Source: a virus
DNA length: 30,515 nt
Virus record (IMG/VR): IMGVR_UViG_3300006870_004446
Location: 1 to 30,515 of that record
Reading direction: 5' to 3' (one strand)
Position numbers and translations under genes: made by a program. The notes beneath the pieces were generated by a model. It saw nothing but the letters and a program-made list of their open reading frames with translations. It made no database searches and was not told the DNA's origin. This document shows positions 7,901 through 15,400 of this stretch, piece after piece (position 1 is the stretch's first letter; every line of letters begins with the position of its first letter).

Positions 7901-9999
7901 CAACCGAAAAGGCAATTAGGGCATATATAAAACGTGTATTAGGCATAGATCCAAATAATCCTTCAATTATACTTGCTTCAAGCCAACGTATAGGTCCAGG
8001 GTTCCTTCCATTAAATGGAACTGTAGCAATGGAAGGTAACCTAAATATGGGTTTTGATCCAAACACATTGCAAGAGCATAGGATTCGCAATCTTGGTACC
8101 CCAGTAGATGGAACAGACGCTGTAAATAAAAATTATGTCGATGGAAGAGTTGGTGGTGTACCTCTGTCAAAAGTGAAAAATTTCATGATAGATACAAGAC
8201 AACCAGATCCTGCAATTGATCCTTTGACGTCACCAGCAAGCGAACCTGGATATTTAGAGGCGAATGAATTTATTGTAAGCACAGGAAACTGGGTTCTTTA
8301 TCTAGATGCAAATTCATCAGATTTATTTCCTGATAATACTGCGATTAGAAATACAGCCGATCCTGGATCAGCATCAATAACAGGCACTATTATACAATCA
8401 CACATTGTGGTAGATCCATTATACGGCAGTGTTCGGAGGATTAGTTATACACTCACTAGTGGTGCGGCTCCGTTCTCGACTGCAACTCTCGTTGGTGGAA
8501 CGTTGTATGGCGGAGCATATGTCGATCCAAATGCAGAATTTACCGGCAGTATTTTACCAGACGGAAACGGCGGATCTTTTGAAGAAATAACGAATGCAGG
8601 ACATCATGTTTCAACAAGCACTCCCGCAGATTGGAACGGAAATGATATTATTGCTACTGTAAATAGGTCAAAAGATTTTGCAAGTATAAGTTTTGCAATT
8701 CGAGATGATTCCATTGTAAATGCTGATGTAAATTCCCAAGCAGGTATTGTACAATCTAAACTCTCATTAAACATTGCAAAAACCGTAGCTGACGATGATG
8801 CAATTTCAAGCCAAGCTGATCGCGGCTCGGCTGCATTTCTAGCAGCAAATTTCACTGCATCGGCTAAGGGTTTAATTTCATTAAAAGCAAATGGTGTTGC
8901 ACTAGGGAACATAGCACAAGTGTCTTCAGGTGTAGTATTAGGACGTACAGAGGCCGGTACAGGAGATGTATCTGCTATTAGCTTTAGCGATATTACTTCA
9001 GGCGGAGGATCTTTACTCAAGTCATATTTCGCAACAGCCGGTATCATGTATAGGTCAAGTACAACAGGATCTGGTGCAGCAAGTGATTGGGGTATCCTAA
9101 GCTATAGCACAGGAGCAAGTGCAAGCACGATTGCTCAAAGAGATGGATCTGGCGATTTAAAAGCTAGTAGTTTAAATTTTACAAGTTCTATAAAATACGA
9201 CGACAATATAATTATCACATCAGGTGGCGAAGGCCAAGTTAGAGTAGGAGGTGTATATCCTGGATCAACTGATTTCCAAGTTGGTAGCAAGTATGTATCT
9301 GGTCAATTTGTTTATACCAGCGGAGTAGGTAGTTTACAAATTAATAAAACAAACAATACAGGAGCAGCATTATTACTAGGAACATCTGGTCAAGGCTCAG
9401 AAGCAGATACAAATGTTTCAGCAGACTCTATGGTTTGGTGGTTAGGAGGCGCAGCACGTTACAAGATGGATTTTGTTGATGTAGGCACTGAGGCACAACC
9501 AGACGAACGGGCAAGATTTTATCCACTTAGCACTCAACCAGTTGATTTAGGAACGGTAAGTAATCCTTATTCAATTGTACATGGAGACGTTTTTTCTGGA
9601 TATAGCACAAAGTCTAAATATGCAGATTTAGCTGAAAATTATCTCGCTGATGAACGATACGAAGATGGCACTGTATTAGTGTTCGGTGGTGCTGAAGAAA
9701 TTACTGTAACTAACACAAAAGGCGATAAACGTGTAGCAGGAGTAGTTAGTACAAATCCTGCACATTTGATGAATGAAGCATTAGAAGGAGAGCATGTGAC
9801 TCCATTGGCACTACAAGGGCGTGTACCATGTAAGGTCATTGGTAAAGTTGCAAAAGGTGATATGCTAGTAACAAGTGCAATACCTGGTTACGCAATAGTT
9901 GATAATGATCCAAGGATAGGAACTGTCTTAGGTAAGGCAGTAGGAGAAAAAACCGACGACGGGAAGGGCGTTGTTGAAATTGTAGTAGGAAGATTATAA
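1981..9999 (+). CDS. Giant modular tail-fibre-like structural protein (2672 aa)
   Basis: Residues 1-40 carry the NIG...NDGTGDSIRQSFRKVNENFNELY module common at the start of marine T4-like virion proteins. TK-x-YVD-type tail-fibre motifs occur at about 181-187, 383-389 and 2048-2054. A VSTDGDDN...FRTIGAA segment at about 401-435 and strand-rich stretches at about 818-860 and 1318-1362 resemble right-handed beta-helix proteins. Two Cys-x-Arg-Asp modules sit at about 491-560 and 950-1015. From about 2541 the YADLAENY segment begins a Peptidase_G2/intramolecular-chaperone-like domain that runs to the end. The start has a good AGGAG site. The next gene begins on the last base of the stop codon. 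It is probably a distal fibre or baseplate-attached adhesin; the receptor is unknown. Confidence 0.85.
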   Translation: MAFQEVNIGVEGNDGTGDSIRQSFRKVNENFNELYAVFNLGGRITFKDLDDTASVYQPNSVFLVNSSGLFIDNAVLDTTYVTDENGNQRGSINFQYEDGYVTTETNPETGADEQVYNPGKIIISAGFTRVADDTTPKLGGPLSGQNFVVAGVRVPLTNDDQDLIALNGVNDKNYTVDNAVITKGYADQRYITTDIPISIADEPDGVLHYTWRIYDYISTPGATQSALYILSHYLPDQRESVTGHGLTASSNGLEVKFSGRLHTPQALVGIENLYIRVVDPYHLWLFTDKDFAKSQDPDEAEANKIDLTQASVEFNGESDTHTITLATLDLTLEGYFLSDQAVPRKSLVLRNGDTMTGKLFLSDHPGDLAGSGTPNGAEDLQAATKLYVDQGAAYSSPEVLFVSTDGDDNMKGVPLGKEGTAAAYAFRTIGAAAARANELIRTAPSTPGPYIQRLTYTTNNDVFDGTVLGFNIEEGEEEGGYAYKARTLLSLNRTYIQKETIAWINDTYPEFSYDADYCERDIGLLVDAIVFDIYRKIGTNTLTKQAAERYFSSVSGRRAVTIQLNETNSAIQFAKELSTDILLKQLSNAAIFSSISQDASCSIIFDGGLPEIYNDGDLITLKDIPLSESLSFMNGKTFYIKFTNAERDTILLFEDSALNTPFDTSTYDAYGGNAIATIGKIYQKDYSQQIPDTIDQAEIAEQTAVINLWTLIQTIITEGIDYPLIEDTNYGRPYRLYVSNGGEGYLNQTSDTNSDALPGKVVRGTRSRAIGRIIRFVNNDSDSGFGTDLTRFDLNLLSASHFEEGEPLEYANYIKLKEVVIRIEAGNYYEDYPIKVANNVSIKGDEFRRVIVQPKQEEESHIARISQSKWANTYFYRDAEFDGLSITENGTSKFYNQIQDPNTDPDTYQGWFGYHYLVDPSKPINIDDAGAIVVVNPSGNFHAADILEKNREFLQSETVAWINFNVAADNGTFPTNFTYNQEKCSRDVGLIIKALAHDFEYGGREKSLEIQGSYHGSGYPESVNVLEDNTGQIAATLIAMEFIKTRATTLLQGNSFSSADIYGDVLPFEILDSTGNLIQGETGTVATIGNLIDLIKFGFDTDYNPPKRTDEMDVFLLGDTTIIRNLTTRGHGGFMCVLDPDGQILTKSPYTQTASSFSKSINAQTFSGGMFVDAYVGNLPARILNENDPAIDVSGYTQNDPFILPIISDDSADGEKQGLRIREPQLPCPFYKDGIRYQVNAISDYNQASGFALIYLDRTSGPENPADPDGPHLGFNTAIPVEGINIFLQTAGNRSLLGNDFTQVNDLGYGLVVTNGAFSEMVSMFTYYCHAAYYSCNGGEIRSLNGSNGYGNFALVSEGADPNEIPDRVTLDRTMTRPATVFVGTAVDASNNPTTAYTANFEESFVVVYNLIDPPQPDSIITIDHAGTTGILNYRIAAVSSLSSLVGDYAPGTINAVDPVNANVIIRDKTLYRLELRADDVIQTDYFGILQTALTHGTQIEYRDNIDITFNNVAIPTKLVTRPSTAINMDESSDTTYRSLDFQTEDPFGTPLSSELILTFAQAAVAPFNTPDAVISNQAGATALVLESNSLDQNIVKVYNVKGLFLQGDEIYLNSVAQSIYIGSVAANKSDKVRATIEQNFEVIPIESFGQQADGTVETYMDGGCGSTQGDTRLAIKTLPGPGFETDSERVVNPTSPKVFSFKGKTHRVTGYFNDVTQLNISGSLTTSIDEYIANGADGAYTAVGRVTQNKTANSITICDIAGTGTFGNGDTVYRGTSLANLSSTGTTISSLDGQEYAILTFEDADVNLTNVASGLVEPVQDGNGDNFNRIFNAGLEVGAPGEITVAISLLRATGHDFTQIGTGGYNTSNYPNVILGDPIQPVSDNYWTNDVGFQSTAQVWEKKKGRVFWVSTDQYGFFRVGRFFSVDQGTGAITFGGEVGISNANSLGFKKGVTINEFSSDEQFADDSNLAVPTEKAIRAYIKRVLGIDPNNPSIILASSQRIGPGFLPLNGTVAMEGNLNMGFDPNTLQEHRIRNLGTPVDGTDAVNKNYVDGRVGGVPLSKVKNFMIDTRQPDPAIDPLTSPASEPGYLEANEFIVSTGNWVLYLDANSSDLFPDNTAIRNTADPGSASITGTIIQSHIVVDPLYGSVRRISYTLTSGAAPFSTATLVGGTLYGGAYVDPNAEFTGSILPDGNGGSFEEITNAGHHVSTSTPADWNGNDIIATVNRSKDFASISFAIRDDSIVNADVNSQAGIVQSKLSLNIAKTVADDDAISSQADRGSAAFLAANFTASAKGLISLKANGVALGNIAQVSSGVVLGRTEAGTGDVSAISFSDITSGGGSLLKSYFATAGIMYRSSTTGSGAASDWGILSYSTGASASTIAQRDGSGDLKASSLNFTSSIKYDDNIIITSGGEGQVRVGGVYPGSTDFQVGSKYVSGQFVYTSGVGSLQINKTNNTGAALLLGTSGQGSEADTNVSADSMVWWLGGAARYKMDFVDVGTEAQPDERARFYPLSTQPVDLGTVSNPYSIVHGDVFSGYSTKSKYADLAENYLADERYEDGTVLVFGGAEEITVTNTKGDKRVAGVVSTNPAHLMNEALEGEHVTPLALQGRVPCKVIGKVAKGDMLVTSAIPGYAIVDNDPRIGTVLGKAVGEKTDDGKGVVEIVVGRL
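3451..3660 (+). repeat. Cys-x-Arg-Asp module, copy A (first giant fibre, about residues 491-560)
   Basis: The pattern is an ETIAWI helix start, then F-x-YDADYC-x-RD (Cys518, Arg520, Asp521), then a hydrophobic helix and FDIYRK. It is the most diverged of the five copies at its C-terminal end, lacking the YGG tripeptide. Confidence 0.6.
4828..5025 (+). repeat. Cys-x-Arg-Asp module, copy B (first giant fibre, about residues 950-1015)
   Basis: The copy has ETVAWI, then FTYNQEKCSRD (Cys984, Arg986, Asp987), then a helix ending HDFEYGG and a Ser-x-x-x-x-x-Ser-Tyr tail. It is much like copies D and E in the other giant. Confidence 0.65.
9601..9996 (+). other. C-terminal Peptidase_G2/intramolecular-chaperone-like domain of the first giant fibre
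   Basis: Residues 2541-2672 contain the KYADLAE entry motif, DGTVLVFGG, VAGVVSTNPAHLMN, GRVPCKV-x-GKVAKGDML, and a final VVEIVVGRL. This ordered set is typical of the C-terminal domains annotated as Peptidase_G2 in phage appendage proteins, which help trimerise the fibre and in some phages cut themselves off. Whether cleavage occurs here cannot be seen. Confidence 0.7.
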
Positions 10000-12170
10000 T
10001 GGCAAAACAATCCGTAAATATAGGAAGTAGCGAGAATAAAGGCGACGGTGATCCGTTAAGGACTGCATTCCAAAAGATTAATGAAAACTTTGACGAACTG
10101 TATGTACAACATGGATCTGACACTGGTGTTGTTGGCACAGAATCAACTGTAGACATAAATGTAAATGAAACTAAAATTGCAAGTTTTACAAGCGAAGGAT
10201 TGATTCCAGAGCTAGACGAAACTTATAATCTAGGTTCACCTGATAAAAAATGGAATTCATTATATGTAGCAGCAGAAACTATTTTCTTAGGTGATAAAAC
10301 ACTAAGCGCAAATAAAATACTAGATTTTGATCTAAATATTAGTCCTGAAATTTTAGAAATACAATTAGATGAACCTACTGCAGGTCACGGCACAGCATGG
10401 CTTTGGACATGGACAACTAGCAGTCTGCCTTATACAAGGACGGTAATTACAAATAGTCCAGAAACAATCGTACCTTTATATATGCAAGGGCAATACCAAA
10501 TTAATAACTTTGCAAGCAGCATACACGGTGATATGACACAAACTCATAGCTTTAAATTAAAATGGGTAGAAGGTGCAGGTGATGATAATCTCGTAGATTG
10601 GGTAAATTATGCAGAATTATCAAAAAGCCATCCAGATATAGATAGCGGAAATAGTCATACAATCACTGTACTACAATTTACAGTGCCTGCAGAAATTACA
10701 GTACCAACTTTAAATCTTCCAACTGTTAACTATTATGTGCAAGCAATGATGAACGACGGTTCATTAAATTGGATGTTTATGCCAGACCCGGCAAACCCTG
10801 CTGTAACAGGAACTTCGCATGGGTTCAATCCAACTATAGGTCCTTGGTATAGAGGAGGAACTTATATAATCAATGTCAATGCTGCAGGTCATCCTTTTTA
10901 CCTTACTACAGAGGAAACAGTATTTGCGTCAGGAGAATACATAGGCGAATACACAACTGGAGTAACTGGATCTAGGACTGATGTAGGGACAGTTACTGTA
11001 GTTGTGCCGATGGACGCACCAGATACACTGTACTATCAGTGTGGTAATCATCAAAGCATGCGAGGAGAAATAAGGTTAAAAGATCTTGAAGTTGAGACAA
11101 ACGAAAATGGAAACTATATTATATACGGTCAACATAGCCAAGAAAGTCATTTCACACCAATTGAACTTAGACCAATACCTGCTCTCGTAGATCAAATGTG
11201 TTTGGTTTATGATCAAGCGAACAATAAATTTGTACCACAAGATTTAGCAACTTATGTAGAAAGGACTCCTAGCTTAAAAAATAAGATTAAAGAAGTTGCA
11301 GGAACTGCAGGAACAACTACTACATCTACTGCCACAGCAACTGTGGCAGGAACAAGAGTTTTATATGATTCAAATTACTTACCTGTAATCGGTAATGAAC
11401 CAGGAGATACTGCTTTTACAACTGACACAAATAGTTTTCATATCTGGGCCAATAATCAGTGGAATGTTCCTGGAGGCGCACCGGCAAAAGGAAATTGGGA
11501 TTTAATAGATGAAGTTTCATTTGTAGAGGCTACAGGACCGGGTGTAACATTTGAAAATGCTGCTGATGTTCTAAATTACTCTGAAATTAATTTTGTATTT
11601 GAACTTTCAAATTTTGAAATGAACCTTACTGGTTATAATGAAAATATTGCAGAAGGACCATATTTATACATAAGGCCTTTCATAGGAACAATTAATTCAC
11701 CAGCTTACTTAACTAGTTCTTTTTATAAAGAATATACAACGACCTCAAACAATGCAGCAAGTAGATCTTTTTCAGGTCTGAATAATTCATCTAGCTCTAT
11801 ACTTTTAAATTCGTACCAAATACACGGTTTGCATTCTGCATACGAATATTGGTGGCAGGTCGCACCAACCGATGCTCGAGAACGTAAATTGCAAGGATTT
11901 GCAAAATGGTATCCAGGAATAGTAGCCGATGTCGATAATAATGGTGCAACCATCATAGGCGGTGAAAGTTTTCTAACATTTTCAACTTATACTTACAATA
12001 ATATTCAGATACCCACAGGGCCCTACTCTTTTAGGTACCTAAGGAATTATACAGCAGTAGATATGTTTCAAGCAAACAAAATTGTAACCAAACAAGTCCC
12101 TACAGGATTTATATTATATGCAACCAGATGGATTTCTGGAGTTTTGCGATTATATGGAAGAAAAAAATAA
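9999..12170 (+). CDS. Tail-fibre-like protein with an internal cupredoxin-like domain (723 aa)
   Basis: The ATG overlaps the preceding stop by one base (TAATG), so translation is probably coupled. Residues 1-38 (NIGSSENKGDGDPLRTAFQKINENFDELY) are the same docking-type module that starts the first giant fibre. A TYNLGSPDKKWNSLYV motif at about 75-92 recurs in other fibres here. Residues about 280-362 form a plastocyanin-like fold signature ending in YQCGNHQSMRGEI. A Thr/Ala-rich linker lies near residue 440 and the last 270 residues are not recognised. The lack of a C-terminal Peptidase_G2-like domain separates it from the giants. An A7 run directly before the stop could permit a -1 shift into the following chaperone frame. 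Role inferred: virion fibre or decoration protein. Confidence 0.8.
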   Translation: MAKQSVNIGSSENKGDGDPLRTAFQKINENFDELYVQHGSDTGVVGTESTVDINVNETKIASFTSEGLIPELDETYNLGSPDKKWNSLYVAAETIFLGDKTLSANKILDFDLNISPEILEIQLDEPTAGHGTAWLWTWTTSSLPYTRTVITNSPETIVPLYMQGQYQINNFASSIHGDMTQTHSFKLKWVEGAGDDNLVDWVNYAELSKSHPDIDSGNSHTITVLQFTVPAEITVPTLNLPTVNYYVQAMMNDGSLNWMFMPDPANPAVTGTSHGFNPTIGPWYRGGTYIINVNAAGHPFYLTTEETVFASGEYIGEYTTGVTGSRTDVGTVTVVVPMDAPDTLYYQCGNHQSMRGEIRLKDLEVETNENGNYIIYGQHSQESHFTPIELRPIPALVDQMCLVYDQANNKFVPQDLATYVERTPSLKNKIKEVAGTAGTTTTSTATATVAGTRVLYDSNYLPVIGNEPGDTAFTTDTNSFHIWANNQWNVPGGAPAKGNWDLIDEVSFVEATGPGVTFENAADVLNYSEINFVFELSNFEMNLTGYNENIAEGPYLYIRPFIGTINSPAYLTSSFYKEYTTTSNNAASRSFSGLNNSSSSILLNSYQIHGLHSAYEYWWQVAPTDARERKLQGFAKWYPGIVADVDNNGATIIGGESFLTFSTYTYNNIQIPTGPYSFRYLRNYTAVDMFQANKIVTKQVPTGFILYATRWISGVLRLYGRKK
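10836..11084 (+). other. Cupredoxin-like domain with candidate copper ligands
   Basis: Residues about 280-362 of the 723-aa fibre show RGGTYIINV, AGHPFYL, then VVVPMDAPDTLYYQC and CGNHQSM. His298, Cys348, His351 and Met354 match the His-Cys-His-Met ligand set of type 1 copper proteins, with the C-x2-H-x2-M spacing. Metal binding is inferred from residues only. Confidence 0.65.
11329..11349 (+). repeat. Perfect 9-bp hairpin inside the 723-aa fibre gene
   Basis: CTGCCACAG, a CAA loop and CTGTGGCAG form a GC-rich stem in an otherwise AT-rich gene. It lies in the Thr/Ala-rich linker (S-T-A-T-A-T-V-A). It could just reflect alternating Thr/Ala codons. Confidence 0.5.
12161..12167 (+). other. Possible -1 ribosomal slippery site (A AAA AAA) before the fibre stop codon
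   Basis: The last codons of the 723-aa fibre are AGA AAA AAA TAA, which gives an in-phase X-XXY-YYZ heptamer immediately before the stop. A -1 slip would continue through the frame that is open from 12128 and join the fibre to the tail assembly chaperone. The chaperone also has its own ATG nine bases after the stop. A7 runs are common in AT-rich DNA, so this is a candidate only. Confidence 0.35.
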
Positions 12171-12178
12171 GGAAAAAA

Positions 12179-12433
12179 ATGCAAGTACACACATCAAAGG
12201 GTATTATTGAAATACCAGATATAGCACCTATAGATACTAACGAGCAGCTAAAACAAACATTCAAAGATGAACGGAATCAATTATTAGCAGAAACTGATTG
12301 GATTGTAACAAAATCTTTAGAATCAGGAGAGGCAGTACCGGATGAATGGAAACAATACAGGCAAGCTCTTAGAGACATCCCCTCACAACCTGACTTTCCA
12401 GATAGTATAGAATGGCCAACAAAACCAGAATGA
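12179..12433 (+). CDS. Phage tail assembly chaperone-like protein (Phage_tail_APC type)
   Basis: This 84-residue protein contains RNQLLAETDW followed by EWKQYRQALRDIPSQPDFP and a final WPTKPE. That order (R-D/N-x-L-L-x-x-TDW, YRQALRDIP, P-x-x-V/I-x-WP) is the hallmark of the small Phage_tail_APC family, which helps fold or attach tail fibres. I chose the ATG at 12179 because AAGGA lies just upstream; the frame also reads open back to 12128 inside the fibre gene, and that extension has no ribosome binding site. It lies between two fibre genes, which suits a fibre chaperone. See the possible A7 frameshift that would fuse it to the upstream fibre. Confidence 0.75.
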   Translation: MQVHTSKGIIEIPDIAPIDTNEQLKQTFKDERNQLLAETDWIVTKSLESGEAVPDEWKQYRQALRDIPSQPDFPDSIEWPTKPE

Positions 12434-12440
12434 GAACAAG

Positions 12441-12449
12441 GATAAATAC
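12441..12449 (+). promoter_or_regulatory. T4-type late promoter-like element upstream of the 3120-aa fibre
   Basis: GATAAATAC matches the ATAAATA core of the T4 late promoter. It lies 8 bases after the chaperone stop and 26 bases before the ATG at 12475, in one of the few intergenic gaps in the virion block. Confidence 0.55.
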
Positions 12450-12474
12450 AAAAAGTAATTTAGGATTTTAAAAT

Positions 12475-15400
12475 ATGGCAAAACGATTTCCCCTTGTAGT
12501 TGACACAGAAAATAATAATAGGATTATTGAACTTCCAATAGACGACTGTTTAGATTTAACTGGATCAGATATTTGCTCAGTTGAAAATATTACAGTAACA
12601 GGAACAATAACACTACCAACTGGTCCTGTAACTAGCTTTACCGGCAATTATAGTGATTTAGCTGATCCTCCACCTATTCCAAGCAGATTGATTGATTTAG
12701 GTATACTTGACGGTGACGCAGGACAGGTACTTAAGACTAACGGAAATGGAAGTTTTTACTTTGGTAACCAAAGTATAGATTGGGCAGATGTAGGACAAAG
12801 ACCAAATATTCCATCAGCACTTACAGATTTACAAATCGCAGATGGTGTTGCAGGAACTTATCTTACAACAGATGGGGAAGGAAATTTTACTTTTGCAAAT
12901 ATTACAGATGTTAACCTAGGTAATTTAAGCATTGATGCAGACCAAATTACCAATATAAATCCTAATGGAGATATAGTTTTAAAACCAACCGGTGCAGGTT
13001 ATTTAAACATAGATACTGTAACCGGTATTAGAGTTCCAGTTGGTACTACTTTACAACGTTCTCCTAATGCTAAAGGTGTGATACGATTTAATGAAGATCT
13101 TGATGTCTTTGAAGGATATAACGGTACTGGATGGGCAAGCTTAGGAGGTGTAAGATCTTTAGATGGCGAAACGTTTGTTTTGGCTGAAACAACACCCGGA
13201 GCAGGCGATGATAAATTATTGTTTTACACCGACGGAGTCCTTAGATTAGAGATATCTAATACAGAAGTAAATTTTGATGAAAATTTAACGGTTAATATTC
13301 CAAACCTAAGTGTAACAAATTTACAATTAGAACAATCGTTAGATTTATCAGGTGACATTACCATAGGCGATACAGAATCTGATACGTTTGCTCTCTACGC
13401 AAACATCGCAGGAAATCTTATTCCTAAAACACATGATACTTATGATATCGGATCTAAAACAAAACAATGGCAAAATTTATTTGTTACCGATCGTGTCCAA
13501 TTAAATGGTTTAGAATTTCCAAAAATAGACGGCGAAGTAAATTCTTTGTTACAAACAAATGGCGCAGGAGAATTGGAATGGGCTCACGCAGATCGCTGGG
13601 GCGGAAATCGTGTTTATGTAAGCTCTGAATACGGAGACGATGACAATGACGGTATTACTGCTCCTGTAAGGACTATTAAAAAAGGTTTGCAAATAGCAGG
13701 AGGAATGGTATTTGAACCAGTTAATAAAGATCAATTTGTAGAACATGAAACAAGAATACTAAGAAATGCCAAAAAAGATATAGCAGATGCTGTAATTAAA
13801 TGGATAGCTGATACTTATGGATTTACATTTGGTTATGATACAATCAAGTGTAGACGTGATATGGATTTAATAATTGATGCTATTTTGTTAGATCAATTAT
13901 TAGGCACAAATTATAATGCAATTACAGCAGGACTTGCATATCAAAGAGCAAATAGCAGTTATGTAACTGGCACACAAAATCTAGTGACATTAGGAGCTCT
14001 AGATCAATTAAAAGTTCAGCTTACAAGTCTCAATCTTTGGAATACATCACTAAACGAATTGCATGACAGTATTGATGAAATTTCTGATATCTTTACAAAT
14101 GGTGTAACTGCAGCAAATAATTTATCTTTTGTTGCACCGCCGATGACACCAACTCCTGCAGCCGAGGAAACAAAATTCAAATTAATTAATAATAAAGAAT
14201 TTATTAAGGCTGAAATCATTGCATGGATAGGTGTAAACCATCCTACGTTGGTTTATGATGCTGCTAAATGTAATAGAGATGTTGGGTACATAATAGACGG
14301 ACTTTGCCATGATATTACATATGGTGGAAACTATGGCAGCATAACAAATGCTAAATCTTATTTTGTAGGAACTCAAGGACAATTAGGAGCAGGAGAAACC
14401 ACAGCAACAGTTGAAGCTTACCAACATATGCAATCAGTGATTGAATCTGTAATAACAGGAATTACTGTAACAACTGCTGTAAGTCCATTAAATGACATTG
14501 ACGGTAATCCTGTAAGTCAAATTACTGCAGGAGGTGTTGGAACTATTACAGAAGTAGTAAAGTCTAAAAATCTTATACAACTTATAATAGATGTTATCAA
14601 CGACGGTAATTTAAACAATTTAGACAAAACATTTTTGCCTAACTTTGGCTGGAGTGATATAAGAAGAAAAGACACATATCATACAGTTAAAAGAGATCAA
14701 TCTATAATAAAAAATAATGTAATCAACCATATTAATTCAACAAATGGTTTTTATGATTCCATAAAATGTCATAGAGATGTTATGGAAATTGTAGACTCTG
14801 TTACATATGATTTAAGATATGGTGGTAATAGTAGATCTGTTACTGCTGGTGAATCATACTATGATGCAAATAATGCATTATACATTGGCCTATCACAAAA
14901 AGCAGAAACTATTGCAGCAATAGAATATGCAAGAGATCTTGCTCTTACTTATGTTACTGGTACAAATGCAACTGCAATTGAAGCTAGCATGAATTTAATT
15001 GCATCTATTTTAGATGATAAAACAACTGCTCCAGCAAAAACATTTGGAAATGCTATACCAAAAACAGTAACAGTTATGGTTGCTACAGGAGATTATGTAG
15101 AAGACAATCCAATGATTGTACCAGATAACGTTAGTATTATAGGAGACAATTTAAGGCGTTCAATAATTAGACCAAAAAATGCAAATAGAGATTTATTTAG
15201 GGTAAGAAATGGTTGTTATTTTACTGGAGTAGTTTTTAGGGATCATGTAGACAGTAATGGAGTTCCTGATTACACTTTTAGATACGGGGTTAGTTTTGAT
15301 AATCCTGCAGATACAGCAACCAGTCGAGCTGGATACATAGATTTACCTGCAAGCAGACCACTTATTTTTACATCACCTTATATACAAAATTGTTCAATTA

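Noticed and set aside
12128-12178. An upstream ATG at 12128 as the start of the tail assembly chaperone
   Set aside because: It lies inside the fibre gene with no ribosome binding site; the ATG at 12179 has an AAGGA site just after the fibre stop.
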